From an uncultured Collinsella sp. (lineage in GTDB: Bacteria > Actinomycetota > Coriobacteriia > Coriobacteriales > Coriobacteriaceae): a stretch of DNA of 64,000 nt. A program made the position numbers and the translations under genes. Where the stretch lies: contig UQTW01000002.1 of NCBI GenBank assembly GCA_900544115.1, positions 1-64,000 on the forward strand, read 5' to 3'. Shown in pieces: positions 17,195 to 26,023 of this stretch (positions are counted from its first letter, which is position 1; each line of letters begins with the position of its first letter). The notes beneath the pieces were generated by a model that searched no databases, was not told the origin of the DNA, and saw nothing but the letters and a program-made list of their open reading frames with translations.

Positions 17195-18037
17195 ATGAAG
17201 ACAACGTTCAAAAAGTCCGTACTCGCATTTCTGACATGCGTCCTTGCGCTCGCCTTTGCCCTGACGGGCTGCAGCAGCGGCGGCAAAGACCCCAAGGCCA
17301 ACTTCGTCGGCAGCTGGGAACTCTCGGGTGGAACCCTGGAGGGCGAAGAACTGACCGATGAGTACATGAAGATGCTCGAGGATTGGGGTGTGCACTGCGT
17401 CCTGATTCTCGATGAGGACGGTACAGGTGCCCTCGACCTGTTCCTTGAAGTCGTCGACCTTAAATGGGAGGCAAAGGACGCCACCACCGTAACCATCACC
17501 GCCGAAGACGAGTCGCATGACATGAAGCTCAAGGACGGCAAGCTCATCCTCGAAGAGGATGACGGCAATCTTGTCTTTACCAAGTCCGACAAGGACCTGT
17601 CCGGCACGGTGAAGAAGGATCGCGAGGCGGCCGAGAAGGAAGAAGAGATCGACGAGGCCGTCGAAGACGACGACGTCCAGAAGATTGAAATCTCCCCCGC
17701 CGTCACCGTTGCCGATGACGACCTGTGCACCATCACCATCACCGAGAAGTTCAAGGACGAGTGGGGCGACATCGGTTTTGTCGTCAACATCACCAACAAG
17801 AGCGACAAGGACCTGACCTTCTACGCTCCTTCCGGCAAGACCAACGTCAACGGCACCATGAAGGAACCCTGGTTCTCGGCTCACCTGATGCCCGGCACCA
17901 ACGCCACCGAGGAATTCACGTTCTCGAGCGGCGAGCTTGACAGCCTTGACGACCTGGTCAACACGACCATCGGCATCGACGCCTACCTGACCGATTCCTA
18001 CGAGGACGTCGCCTCCTACAGCGCAACCATCGCGTAG
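17195..18037 (+). CDS. lipoprotein, last gene of the zinc-ribbon/SPFH operon
   Basis: A 280-residue lipoprotein. The signal peptide MKTTFKKSVLAFLTCVLALA ends in LTGC with the lipid Cys at residue 26. A lipocalin-like first half (GSWELSGGTLEG to VFTKSD) is followed by a Lys/Glu-rich linker and a second beta domain (about 190-280: FVVNITNKSDKDLTFYAPSG), as in DUF5067-type extracellular modules. The start at 17195 has AAAGGAGGACACC upstream. It is probably displayed outside, so it may be the external partner of the operon. A strong terminator follows at 18089. Confidence 0.8.
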   Translation: MKTTFKKSVLAFLTCVLALAFALTGCSSGGKDPKANFVGSWELSGGTLEGEELTDEYMKMLEDWGVHCVLILDEDGTGALDLFLEVVDLKWEAKDATTVTITAEDESHDMKLKDGKLILEEDDGNLVFTKSDKDLSGTVKKDREAAEKEEEIDEAVEDDDVQKIEISPAVTVADDDLCTITITEKFKDEWGDIGFVVNITNKSDKDLTFYAPSGKTNVNGTMKEPWFSAHLMPGTNATEEFTFSSGELDSLDDLVNTTIGIDAYLTDSYEDVASYSATIA

Positions 18038-18088
18038 CGGTAGACCACGACAGCCGCGGATTGGCGGACACATCCGCGCACACCAGAC

Positions 18089-18117
18089 GGGGCCGCAGGA
18101 GATGATCCTGCGGCCCC
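18089..18117. terminator. stem-loop between convergent operons
   Basis: A perfect 12-bp GC stem with a 5-nt loop (GATGA), placed between the stop of the lipoprotein at 18037 and that of the regulator at 18147. There is no T-run, so it is an I-shaped terminator candidate for both strands. Confidence 0.7.
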
Positions 18118-18146
18118 GCCGCTTGTATGCCGATGCGTAACGAGCG

Positions 18147-18767
18147 CTAGCGCTCCATGTTGGGAACGATGCTGCCCTCCGTTACCGCATGCACGGCAAG
18201 ACGCATGATGTTGTCGTAGCCGGTCTTGCTCAGAATCTCCGAGATGCGGCGTTTGATGGTGCCCTCACTCATAAACAGCTCGGCCGCAATCTCGCGACGG
18301 CTCTTGCCCTCGCAGGCGAGGCGCAAAATCGACAGCTCGACATCGTCGAGTGCCGCCGTGCCCGAAAAAATACTCTCGGGCGGCTTGGGAAACGTGCAAT
18401 AGCCCGCCAGCGTGGAGCGCATCACGGCGAAAAGCTCGTCGATACCGACGTTCTTGTACACAAAGCTGTCAACGCCCGCCTCGCGGGCCTGATCGACAAA
18501 GGTGATCTCGGGCATTCCGGTCATGATGATGACGCGGCACTCAGGCAGCTCCTCTTTAATACGCGCCGCCGCCACAATGCCGTTGGAGTCATGCTCGGTG
18601 CACACGTCCATCAGTATCATGTCCGGGCGCTCCTTGAGCGCGACACCCAAGGCCTCGGAGGCATCGGCAATCGCAGCGACGACGGTCATATCGGGCTGGT
18701 CGCCAACGGAGCGCGCCAGGCTCTCGCGCAGAATGGCCTGGTCTTCGGCGATCAACACGCGGATCAT
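18147..18767 (-). CDS. NarL/LuxR-family response regulator
   Basis: A 206-residue two-component regulator. The receiver domain carries the phospho-Asp at D54 (ILMDVCTEHD), acidic pair ED (8-9), Thr in IIMTGMP and Lys in FVYKNVG. The C-terminal LuxR HTH reads CEGKSRREIAAELFMSEGTI. Its ATG overlaps the stop of the sensor kinase upstream (ATGA), so both are translated together. It is the last gene of a three-gene sensor operon. Confidence 0.92.
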   Translation of the reverse strand: MIRVLIAEDQAILRESLARSVGDQPDMTVVAAIADASEALGVALKERPDMILMDVCTEHDSNGIVAAARIKEELPECRVIIMTGMPEITFVDQAREAGVDSFVYKNVGIDELFAVMRSTLAGYCTFPKPPESIFSGTAALDDVELSILRLACEGKSRREIAAELFMSEGTIKRRISEILSKTGYDNIMRLAVHAVTEGSIVPNMER

Positions 18768-20263
18768 GAGCTTCTCCTTTGGGACGTGTCGTTGGCGTTA
18801 AGCGGAATGGATACCGTAAGCGTAAAGGGTGGGACGGCATGGACCTCAAGGCTGCCGCCCAGATTCTGCGCGACATGCCTCATGCCTGGGATACCCGTTC
18901 CCTCGCGATACGATACGGGGGCCGGGGACCCGTCGTTAGAAATCGTCATGCGCGCGACGGCGCCAGCATCCGCCCCCTCCTGCCACAGACGCACGTGGAC
19001 CCGATGCGCCTGCGCATGCTTGGTGGCATTGGTCGAGGCCTCGCGGATAATCTGCAAAAAGGCGGCGGCGACACGCGCGTCCTCAGGCAGCGCACCCTCA
19101 ACATCGATCTGCACGCTCACCAGACCAAAGGCATGGACGATATCGCCCAGTTGCTCTGCCGGTTCGGTGTCGCCCCCGCTGCGCAGATCGGCAGCGATTG
19201 AGCGCAGCAGCGGGTCGATCCGCTCGAGTGACACGTCATCCAGGCGCCCCTCCTCCAAATAACGATGGAGGATGGACAGGCGCTGCCCGATCACGTCGTG
19301 CACGCGAGCGCGTATACGCAGATAGGCCGCGTTGTCAGCAACTTTTTTGACTTCTTCGATCTGGGCTTGGAGCTCTTGGCCCGCAAGCTCAAGCAGGTGG
19401 TTGGCTTGCGCCAGGCGATCGTGAGCATGCGCATACTCTGTTACATCCAGACCGATAATGCGCTCGAAGAGGCGGCCCGAAACCATAACGTCATCGTGCA
19501 CAAACAAGCGAATCTCGGCGGGAGAAACCTCGGCCACAACGCGCGCCTCACCAAAGCGGTCCAGATTAATGCGCACGCGGTTCTGGCTGCTTTCGGGCAT
19601 TTGCATGCTGAGTTTACGCAGGTCGTTCCATGTGGTGCTCATGTCACCTAGATCGGTGGGCATATGAAACTCCACCAGGTTTTTGCGCATGCAGCGGTTC
19701 ATGAGCAGCGGACGGCCCCTCGGGTCTAGATACAGGATGCCCACGGGGATCACGTTGATGGTCTCGATCGTCGAGAACGCGGTGATATCCTCCTGGCGGT
19801 TACGGACGTCCATCAAGAGCGCCGCGATGGAACGGAACAGGAAGAACGCTCCCTCTGCGATAAGGACAACGGTCCACGCCGAGCCCATGGCAAAAACCAC
19901 CGGTGGTGTAACGGCGACAACAAGCAGCAACTCGACCAGCATGACGAGGCGACGATAGTGCACCATAAGCACCACGCCATAGGCAAAGATCGCGGCGTTC
20001 AGCCACAACGCTCCGCCCATTGCCCTGGCGCAAACGTCAAGCGGCGCCACCAGATACGAGCCAGACGACGCGAATAAGATGAGCGCCGAAATCATCAGGT
20101 GAAGCACAAGGCTCGTCTCGTAGGCGCAAATCACCTTACGGTTATAGGACGAGCGGCGCGATGCGATGAGCGGGACGTGGATCATCTGCAGACACGCAGC
20201 CAGGGCAAAGACAACATCGAGCGCAACGATTTGGGGAAGGATGAACGAAATTTGCATCGTCAC
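18764..20263 (-). CDS. membrane sensor histidine kinase (HisKA_3 type)
   Basis: A 499-residue kinase. Five or so membrane helices span residues 8-150. A PAS-like domain follows (about 165-280: VIPVGILYLDPRGRPLLMNR). A coiled region leads to the HisKA_3 box with phospho-His 322 (RARVHDVIGQRLS). The ATPase has an N-box near residue 412 (EASTNATKHA) and a G-box (GTGIPGMRHVAQNLGG). It is a complete kinase. The GTG at 20263 overlaps the stop of the gene before it; an ATG at 20257 is an alternative. It should phosphorylate the LuxR-type regulator encoded next. Confidence 0.9.
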   Translation of the reverse strand: MTMQISFILPQIVALDVVFALAACLQMIHVPLIASRRSSYNRKVICAYETSLVLHLMISALILFASSGSYLVAPLDVCARAMGGALWLNAAIFAYGVVLMVHYRRLVMLVELLLVVAVTPPVVFAMGSAWTVVLIAEGAFFLFRSIAALLMDVRNRQEDITAFSTIETINVIPVGILYLDPRGRPLLMNRCMRKNLVEFHMPTDLGDMSTTWNDLRKLSMQMPESSQNRVRINLDRFGEARVVAEVSPAEIRLFVHDDVMVSGRLFERIIGLDVTEYAHAHDRLAQANHLLELAGQELQAQIEEVKKVADNAAYLRIRARVHDVIGQRLSILHRYLEEGRLDDVSLERIDPLLRSIAADLRSGGDTEPAEQLGDIVHAFGLVSVQIDVEGALPEDARVAAAFLQIIREASTNATKHAQAHRVHVRLWQEGADAGAVARMTISNDGSPAPVSYREGTGIPGMRHVAQNLGGSLEVHAVPPFTLTVSIPLNANDTSQRRSS

Positions 20264-22059
20264 TCACCCGCCTGCGGCATCAAGACGATCATGCGCAGCT
20301 GACCGGGTTCGCCCTCAAGACGGTACGCCACGTTACGCCCTTGCAGCGCGCTCTCGAGCTCTTGCGCAGCGGGCGTCTGAGAAAGATCTTCATCATCGTT
20401 GGAAAAAAGCGTGGCGCGCAGCTCGACACTGCATCGGTCATGGTCGCCCAAGTGATACATAAGCGCCGGATGGTCGGTGGTGTAGGCAAAAAACGCAAAG
20501 TCATACACGCAGTCGTACAGGGCGCTTACCGTACTGGCGTGCATCGGGCGCCGTATGGCGATAATCGAGGCGCAATCGATATCGATGGTGCGCAGGTCGC
20601 TTGCGAGCTCGTTGGCAATGAGCTGAATGCGGTCGCGATCAAAACCGCTCTCACCGTGCTGTGCCAACGTGAGCGACCCTTTGCGCTTGCAATAGGCGAC
20701 GAGCATCTTGGCGCGCTGCAGCATGCGGTAACGCTCGTGCGAAGACGCCTCGTCGGTCAACGGCGGCAGCGAACTCAGCAGGTCGTACATCCCTTCGAGC
20801 GCGCGGGCAAGTGCTTGGTCCACGTCTTGGACCAGCAAGGTCTCGGCCTCTTGATCTGCCAGGTGCGTCTTAAGGTCGTAGTCGGCGGCGAGCAGCTCGT
20901 TTTGACGCTGCAGTTCCATGCGACGATGTGCCAGTTCACGGTTAAGCTCGTTGAGATCCGACACGTCTTGGGCAAGCAGGGCCGATCCGCCCAGCAGTGG
21001 AAAGGCACGGTACACCACATCGGGATCGGACGCCACAGCAAAGGCATGGGCGTGGCCGTGCTCCTGGGTCCGCAACTCCTCGCGCACGCCTACCGGCATT
21101 GGCTTTGACGCCGGCGTGGCATAGACCTCCTGCAGGTCGCGCGTTAGAACTTTGAGGTCGAGCGGCAAGGTGTCGAAGATGCCGGCGATGTCGTGATACG
21201 ACGGAATGACACCGCAATCGAGACAGATTTCCATCGCCACCACGCACAGGACGCAATAGACGAGCGAAAAGTTGAGCCTCCATGCCCAGGGCACGCGCAA
21301 CGCATACGAGACGGCAAAGAATGCGCCACCCAGCAGTACGAGCGCCGCCGTGCCCGAGAAACGCTGGATGCGAAAGGACGAGGACCGGCCCACCAGGATA
21401 AAAAAGGCCACAAAGTTAAAGGCCGTCCACACGAGGACAGCGAAATAACCCCAGCCGTACGTGTAATCGTTGCTCCAGGTGTCGCTTGTACGGTCAAAAC
21501 GGAAGACCTGCCGGTGAAAATCGTTGGTGAGCACAAATCCGATAAGCAGGATGGCCACGATCCACAGGATGCCGCGATAGCGACGGCCCGCACGGTGTTG
21601 TTCCAGCCCCGCAAGGCGCAGACCGCACAACTGGTAGAGCAGCGGAATGAGCGTCATGGGCACGTAGTACAGGTACCACAGCACGGTGGCATAGAACGGC
21701 GTGAACGACTTGTACTTGAGAATGACTTCGATCATCCACAGGGCGCAGATGGTGGCGACGGCAACAAGGCGGCGGCGCAACACATAGTCCAAACAGCGCA
21801 GATAGACCGATACGCCCCAGATCGAAAATATAATTGCGGCGACAAGCAGCGGGAGAGAGCTCGAGTGGACGAGCGCATCCACGACCTCTTCGGACACCTC
21901 GCTATAGGCGGGCACGACGTTAGAAAGATTGGGGTCGAAGGCGAACAGCGCCGGCAAGACTGCCAAAACCATGAGGAACAGCGCGGTGATGGCGCCGGCG
22001 ATAGCAAAGACGCGGTGACGGTACACCCGATGTGTTATGCCAACAAGGAATCGCGGCAT
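20260..22059 (-). CDS. multi-pass membrane sensor with degenerate kinase-like C-terminus
   Basis: A 599-residue protein. Eight or so membrane helices fill residues 15-310. The second half has a long coiled coil (DLNELNRELAHRRMELQRQN) and about 200 residues that resemble a histidine-kinase dimerisation and ATPase region, but I see no phospho-His box, no N-box Asn and no G-box. It is the first gene of the operon and overlaps the true kinase by four bases. It probably acts as sensor or co-regulator of that kinase. The start at 22059 (MPRFLVGITH) is chosen before the first helix. An ATG at 22143 with TACACT just upstream is an alternative leaderless start. Confidence 0.72.
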   Translation of the reverse strand: MPRFLVGITHRVYRHRVFAIAGAITALFLMVLAVLPALFAFDPNLSNVVPAYSEVSEEVVDALVHSSSLPLLVAAIIFSIWGVSVYLRCLDYVLRRRLVAVATICALWMIEVILKYKSFTPFYATVLWYLYYVPMTLIPLLYQLCGLRLAGLEQHRAGRRYRGILWIVAILLIGFVLTNDFHRQVFRFDRTSDTWSNDYTYGWGYFAVLVWTAFNFVAFFILVGRSSSFRIQRFSGTAALVLLGGAFFAVSYALRVPWAWRLNFSLVYCVLCVVAMEICLDCGVIPSYHDIAGIFDTLPLDLKVLTRDLQEVYATPASKPMPVGVREELRTQEHGHAHAFAVASDPDVVYRAFPLLGGSALLAQDVSDLNELNRELAHRRMELQRQNELLAADYDLKTHLADQEAETLLVQDVDQALARALEGMYDLLSSLPPLTDEASSHERYRMLQRAKMLVAYCKRKGSLTLAQHGESGFDRDRIQLIANELASDLRTIDIDCASIIAIRRPMHASTVSALYDCVYDFAFFAYTTDHPALMYHLGDHDRCSVELRATLFSNDDEDLSQTPAAQELESALQGRNVAYRLEGEPGQLRMIVLMPQAGE

Positions 22060-22263
22060 GGCGAAGAGCCTGCCGCCCCTGGGATCCGCCACGGGTGCGG
22101 ATCGGGCGGCCGCGTGGCCGATATGTCGCTCGCAGGTACCCATAGTGCTTTTAGTGTACCGACAGGCGGGCCCAAAAAGCGGGCCACATGTCCCAAAATC
22201 CGCCGACGGCAAGGCATTCGGCGAGCATTAACTGCTCGCCGGGCGCCTTGGTTAGGAGACTCT

Positions 22264-22284
22264 GAAGTTGAGTGTCTCAACTTC
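22264..22284 (-). terminator. stem-loop after the decayed GH1 gene
   Basis: Arms GAAGTTGAG and CTCAACTTC with a 3-nt loop lie directly after the stop at 22286. The T-run is weak. Confidence 0.5.
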
Positions 22285-22285
22285 C

Positions 22286-23326
22286 TTAGGACAGGTCCTC
22301 ACCATTCGTTTCAATGACATGCTTGTACCAGTCGAAGCTCTTCTTTTTGGAACGCTTGAGGGTTCCGTTGCCCGCATCATCGCGGTCGACATAGATAAAG
22401 CCGTAGCGCTTGGACATCTCGCCCGTGCCGGCAGACACCAGGTCGATCGGACCCCAGGTAGTGTAGCCCAGCAGGTCAACGCCGTCCTCGGTCACCGCAT
22501 CGCGCATCGCGGCGATATGCTGGCGCAGGTAGTCGATACGGTAGTCGTCGTTGATGGAGCCGTCCTCCTCGACAACGTCCTTGGCGCCCAGACCGTTCTC
22601 GACCACAAACAGCGGCTTCTGATAACGGTCGTACAGGTCGTTGAGGGTGATGCGGAAGCCCAGCGGATCGATGGCCCAGCCCCACTGGCTCTCCTGCAGG
22701 TAGGGGTTCTTGGCGCCGGCGAAGGCGTTGCCCTGGGTGCGCTCGACATCGGGGTTATCGGCACCGGCGGAGCAACGGGTGCTGTAATAGCTAAAGCTGA
22801 TGAAGTCGACGGTGTTGGCGGCCAGGATCTCGCGGTCCTCATCCGTCATGCCCACATCGATGCCCAAACGCTCGAGCTTCTTGACGGCATAGGCCGGGTA
22901 GTAGCCGCGGCTCTGAACGTCGACGAAGAAATAGTTGCTCTGGTTGTCAATCTGCGCCTGGCGCACATCGCCCGGACGGCAGCTGTAGGGGTAGTAGCTA
23001 CCTGCGGCAAGCATGCAACCGATCTTGACCTCAGGGTCGATCTCGTGGGCGATCTTGGTTGCTCAAGCGCTGGCGACGAGCTCGTTGTGGGCGGCCAGGT
23101 ACTCGACAGCCTCCTTGTTCTCGTCCTCCTCAAAGACCAGACCGGCACCCATAAACGGCAGGTGCAAGATCATATTGATCTCGTTAGAGGTAAGCCAGTA
23201 CTTCACCAGACCCTTGTAGTGGGTGAAGATCGTGGTCGCGAGGTTCTTGTAGAAGTCGATGAGCTTGCGGTTGCGCCAGCCGCCGCACTCCTTGATGAGG
23301 GTAATCGGGCAGTCGAAGTTTGTCGT
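22286..23326 (-). pseudogene. GH1 6-phospho-beta-glucosidase, decayed
   Basis: The C-terminal 243 residues (23014 to 22286) are an intact GH1 end with nucleophile motif VVENGLGAKD. In the same frame upstream (to about 23326) further GH1 sequence is readable: FDCPITLIKECGGWRNRKLI and TSNEIN, the acid/base region. It is cut by an in-frame TGA at 23063-23065 (after VASA). The first 120 or so residues expected for GH1 are absent, and the sequence above 23326 is unrelated. An ATG at 23014 would give a protein without the catalytic acid, so it should not be active. Confidence 0.88.
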
Positions 23327-23378
23327 GGTTTCAGTATCCCCGTAAGCAGCGCGCTACTCAACGGCAACGACGCAGGCC

Positions 23379-23439
23379 GACACTTCTTTTCGCACACGGC
23401 GGCCCGGCAGCCGCCCCTGCCTGACACTTTCTGATACCG
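23379..23439. repeat. upstream element shared by two GH1 loci, copy 2
   Basis: Same end blocks as 3092-3142 (GACACTTCTTTTCGC and CTGACACTTTCTGATACCG) around a different GC-rich centre. It abuts the hairpin at 23440. Confidence 0.55.
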
Positions 23440-23492
23440 CCGCCCCAAACCACCACAAAGGGGACAGGCACCTTTGTGGTGGTTTGGGGCGG
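23440..23492. repeat. REP-like hairpin with 22-bp perfect arms
   Basis: Arms 23440-23461 and 23471-23492 are perfectly complementary; the loop is GGACAGGCA. The core CCTTTGTGGT matches 10225-10253. Part of a 314-bp gene-free stretch (23327-23640) made up almost wholly of repeats. Confidence 0.85.
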
Positions 23493-23496
23493 TTTG

Positions 23497-23632
23497 TCTC
23501 GATCTGTAACAGGTAGGCAGCCAAAACCGGGCTTGGTGTTACAGATCGAGATTTTCGGGCAGCCCCCCGCAGTTTGTCTAAATCTGTAACAGGTAGAGAC
23601 GATTTAGCCCGCTAGATGTTACAGATCGAGAC
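23497..23632. repeat. tandem pair of ATCTGTAACA palindromes
   Basis: Unit one has 15-base arms at 23497-23511 and 23537-23551. Unit two has 16-base arms at 23576-23591 and 23617-23632 with two mismatches. Both arms carry ATCTGTAACA or its complement and share the following GGTAG. The pair ends eight bases before the stop of the DUF4867-like gene. Confidence 0.8.
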
Positions 23633-23640
23633 AGAAGAAT

Positions 23641-24285
23641 CTAGTCGCAGGCGATGTCGAGGTTTTTGCCGACGAGGCCTACGTAGCCGCCTTCGGCTGC
23701 CTTGGGGCTGTCGGCGTGGCAGAGGACCCACTTGTCGGCCTTCCAATAGCAGTAGCTGTCGCCGGTCGCAGGCATGTCGGCCGCAGCCTCGGGGCGCGGA
23801 CCATTGGTGCCCGCCGGCAGCGCCACCATCACCTGGAAGCCGCCGTCGTCGACCATGCACGGCGTGTAGTGGAGCGTGGTGTTGAAGACTTCGACGACCG
23901 TACCCGCCGGCACGCGGAACGCCTTGACCTGAGCGGTGTCGAGCTTGCCGTCCTCGATCTCCCAGCGATGCGCCACGAGCAGGATAAAGTCGCGGGCGCC
24001 CAGGTTAAACTCGCTGGCGCGGTGATACTCCAGGCAGTTGAGGCGTGTGTTGTGGCCGTTGCACCAGCCGAGCTGGAAGGGGCGGCCGCCAAACATGAGA
24101 AAACCCAATTTGTCGGCATCCTTGACGCCCTCGAGCTCCGGCGCGCTTGCTACGTACTTGCTGCCCTCGGGGATGGGCGTGGCAGAGAGCGCCTCGAGCA
24201 CGGGCGACGTGAGCACGGACGGAACGTTATCCCAAACGTTGCCATAGGATTTGAACTCGGGATCGTTGACAGAGTAGATATGCAT
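23641..24285 (-). CDS. DUF4867-like cupin-type protein
   Basis: A 214-residue soluble protein that fits the DUF4867 family by overall sequence style. The core (LGARDFILLVAHRWEIEDGK, then FRVPAGTVVEVFNTTLHYTP) looks like a cupin beta-barrel with His residues able to bind metal and possibly sugar. The exact role is unknown; family members often occur near sugar metabolism genes. The start at 24285 is set by CAGGAGTGAAC. It is alone on its strand, followed by the double palindrome at 23497-23632. Confidence 0.72.
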   Translation of the reverse strand: MHIYSVNDPEFKSYGNVWDNVPSVLTSPVLEALSATPIPEGSKYVASAPELEGVKDADKLGFLMFGGRPFQLGWCNGHNTRLNCLEYHRASEFNLGARDFILLVAHRWEIEDGKLDTAQVKAFRVPAGTVVEVFNTTLHYTPCMVDDGGFQVMVALPAGTNGPRPEAAADMPATGDSYCYWKADKWVLCHADSPKAAEGGYVGLVGKNLDIACD

Positions 24286-24366
24286 GTTCACTCCTGTTCG
24301 TTTATGTGACAGTACAAACATTCTAGAACAAACATAAGCGATTTTGAACGCCCATCCCGACCACTC

Positions 24367-24400
24367 AACAAAAAGGCGCCCCCGCACAAGCGAAGGCGCC
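24367..24400 (-). terminator. intrinsic terminator of luxS
   Basis: An 11-bp stem (arms 24390-24400 and 24375-24385, with G-U pairs) and TTGT loop, followed by TTTTTGTT on the minus strand, 38 bases after the luxS stop. Confidence 0.85.
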
Positions 24401-24438
24401 CAATGCGCGCGTTTTGGACGATAAAGCCCTTACGCCTG

Positions 24439-24918
24439 CTAATAATGCAGGTGCTTCCCGTCGATATCGGCCAGGTCACGGTCGAGGTAACGGCGCGCGA
24501 GCCAGTTTGCCATGGGAAGGTTCTGGTCCAGGTAGTTACCGCACTCCTCGGGAGCGGCACCGGGGACATCGCCCTCAAAGCCGGCGACAAACTCGAACAG
24601 TTCGCGCACGAGCGGCAAGATTTCCTCGCTCGTCAGCTCACCAAAGACAACCAGGTAAAAGCCCGTACGGCAGCCCATGGGCCCAAAGTAGACAATGCGG
24701 CTCGACCACTCGGCATGATTGCGGAGGAACGTCGCGCCCAGGTGCTCGATGGTGTGGCACTCGGCCGTGTTCATGACCGGCTCTTTGTTGGGCGTGGTCA
24801 GGCGTAGGTCAAAGGTGGTGACGGCGGCGCCGGTCGCCGGATCGCGGTCGATGCGGCTCACGTACACGCCGGGCTCAAGCAGCAGATGGTCAACGGAAAA
24901 GCTCGCGATGCGCTCCAT
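24439..24918 (-). CDS. luxS: S-ribosylhomocysteine lyase
   Basis: A 159-residue Fe2+/Zn2+ enzyme of the methyl cycle that splits S-ribosylhomocysteine to homocysteine and the AI-2 precursor. The metal-binding HTIEHLGATFLRNH motif (residues about 55-68) and the later Cys in the GPMGCRTGFYLV segment are present, and the C-terminal ALG-type loop is normal. It is alone in a transcription unit with its own promoter at 24983 and terminator at 24367. The start at 24918 has GAGAGGATCTGCC upstream. Confidence 0.97.
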   Translation of the reverse strand: MERIASFSVDHLLLEPGVYVSRIDRDPATGAAVTTFDLRLTTPNKEPVMNTAECHTIEHLGATFLRNHAEWSSRIVYFGPMGCRTGFYLVVFGELTSEEILPLVRELFEFVAGFEGDVPGAAPEECGNYLDQNLPMANWLARRYLDRDLADIDGKHLHY

Positions 24919-24982
24919 GGCAGATCCTCTCGATAGTCAAATTGGGACGGGGCTCTTTTAGCTGGTTCGAATGGTCGCACCA

Positions 24983-25012
24983 ATCATACCAGTCAAAAAA
25001 GCCCCGTCCCAA
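24983..25012 (-). promoter_or_regulatory. luxS promoter
   Basis: On the minus strand TTGGGA (25007-25012), an 18-bp spacer and an extended -10 TGGTATGAT (TATGAT at 24983-24988). The -35 lies in the stem of a larger palindrome (24946-24956 with 25000-25010) that may also end transcription from the nucleoside hydrolase gene. Confidence 0.65.
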
Positions 25013-25021
25013 AAAGACAAC

Positions 25022-25996
25022 TTAGCCAAGGACACGGGCCATACGGGCCTTGAACTCGGACAGGAAGCGCGGGGTATCGACGGTCAGCGCCACGAGTGTG
25101 CTCTTGTCGGGATCTGCCACGCGGCGCTCATCGCAGATGGTGCGGCCGCGATACTCACCCAGCAAGTCAACACGCAGGTTACAGCCGAGCGCACCCACGA
25201 GCGTGGGATCAATCGCCACGGCAACCGCCAGCGGATCGTGCAGCGCGCAGCCGCCCAGGTAGGACGCGTTCATCTCGTACGAACCAATGTAGTGCTCGAC
25301 CATGCTCGCAAATGCGCAGCCGGCCATGGTTCCCGAACCCGTCCAGCCGGCAATGTCGCGGCGCGTGAGCACCACGCGATGCGTCACGTCCAGGCCCACC
25401 ATGGTGAGCTTACGGCCCGAGCGCAGCACCGCGTCGGCTGCCTCGGGGTCGCTCGCCATGTTGGCCTCGGCGCCCGCGCTCACGTTACCGGGCACGGTAA
25501 GGGCGCCGCCCATCACGACCACGCGGCCGATGGACATCATCGCCGCCGCATCGCGCTCCAGGGCGAGCGCTAGGTTGGAGAGCGGGCCAGTCGCTACGTA
25601 GACCAGATCGGGACCATAGGTGCGCGCGGCATCGATCAGATAATCGACCGCAGCGTTGCCGTCGGCCGAGGTCGCCCCCACCGGCTCGTAGGGCGACGCG
25701 GGCACGCTCGCGCCGCCGATGCCGTTCTTGCCGTGAATGAGCGCGGTGGACGCCGGCGGCGTATAGGGCTCAGTCGCTTGCAGAGGACGGTCGGCACCCA
25801 GGTACACCGGCACCTCGGGACGGCCCAACAGGTCGAGCACCGCCAGGCAGTTGTGCGCCGACTGCTCGACGCGCACGTTGCCAAAGCATGTGGTGATGCC
25901 CACGAGCTCCACCTCGGGGCTCGCGATGGCATAGGCAAGCGCCATCGCATCGTCCACACCCATATCCAGATCAAGGATCAGCTTCTTGGTTGCCAT
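25022..25996 (-). CDS. inosine-uridine type nucleoside hydrolase
   Basis: A 324-residue enzyme that splits nucleosides into base and ribose. The Ca2+-binding Asp cluster is in LILDLDMGVDDAMA near the N-terminus. The motif VYVATGPLSNLALAL and HDPLAVAVAIDP complete the fold; the His of HDPL region is the usual proton donor. It lies 27 bp after ribokinase, so the pair probably salvages nucleosides and phosphorylates the freed ribose. The base preference cannot be read from the sequence. Confidence 0.92.
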   Translation of the reverse strand: MATKKLILDLDMGVDDAMALAYAIASPEVELVGITTCFGNVRVEQSAHNCLAVLDLLGRPEVPVYLGADRPLQATEPYTPPASTALIHGKNGIGGASVPASPYEPVGATSADGNAAVDYLIDAARTYGPDLVYVATGPLSNLALALERDAAAMMSIGRVVVMGGALTVPGNVSAGAEANMASDPEAADAVLRSGRKLTMVGLDVTHRVVLTRRDIAGWTGSGTMAGCAFASMVEHYIGSYEMNASYLGGCALHDPLAVAVAIDPTLVGALGCNLRVDLLGEYRGRTICDERRVADPDKSTLVALTVDTPRFLSEFKARMARVLG

Positions 25997-26023
25997 TGTT
26001 TTACTCCGCTTCTCCGTCTTGTA

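Noticed and set aside
24946..25010. Palindrome before luxS considered as a SAM or SAH riboswitch
   Set aside because: It is a simple 11-13-bp stem with a promoter inside; no SAM or SAH riboswitch core is present.
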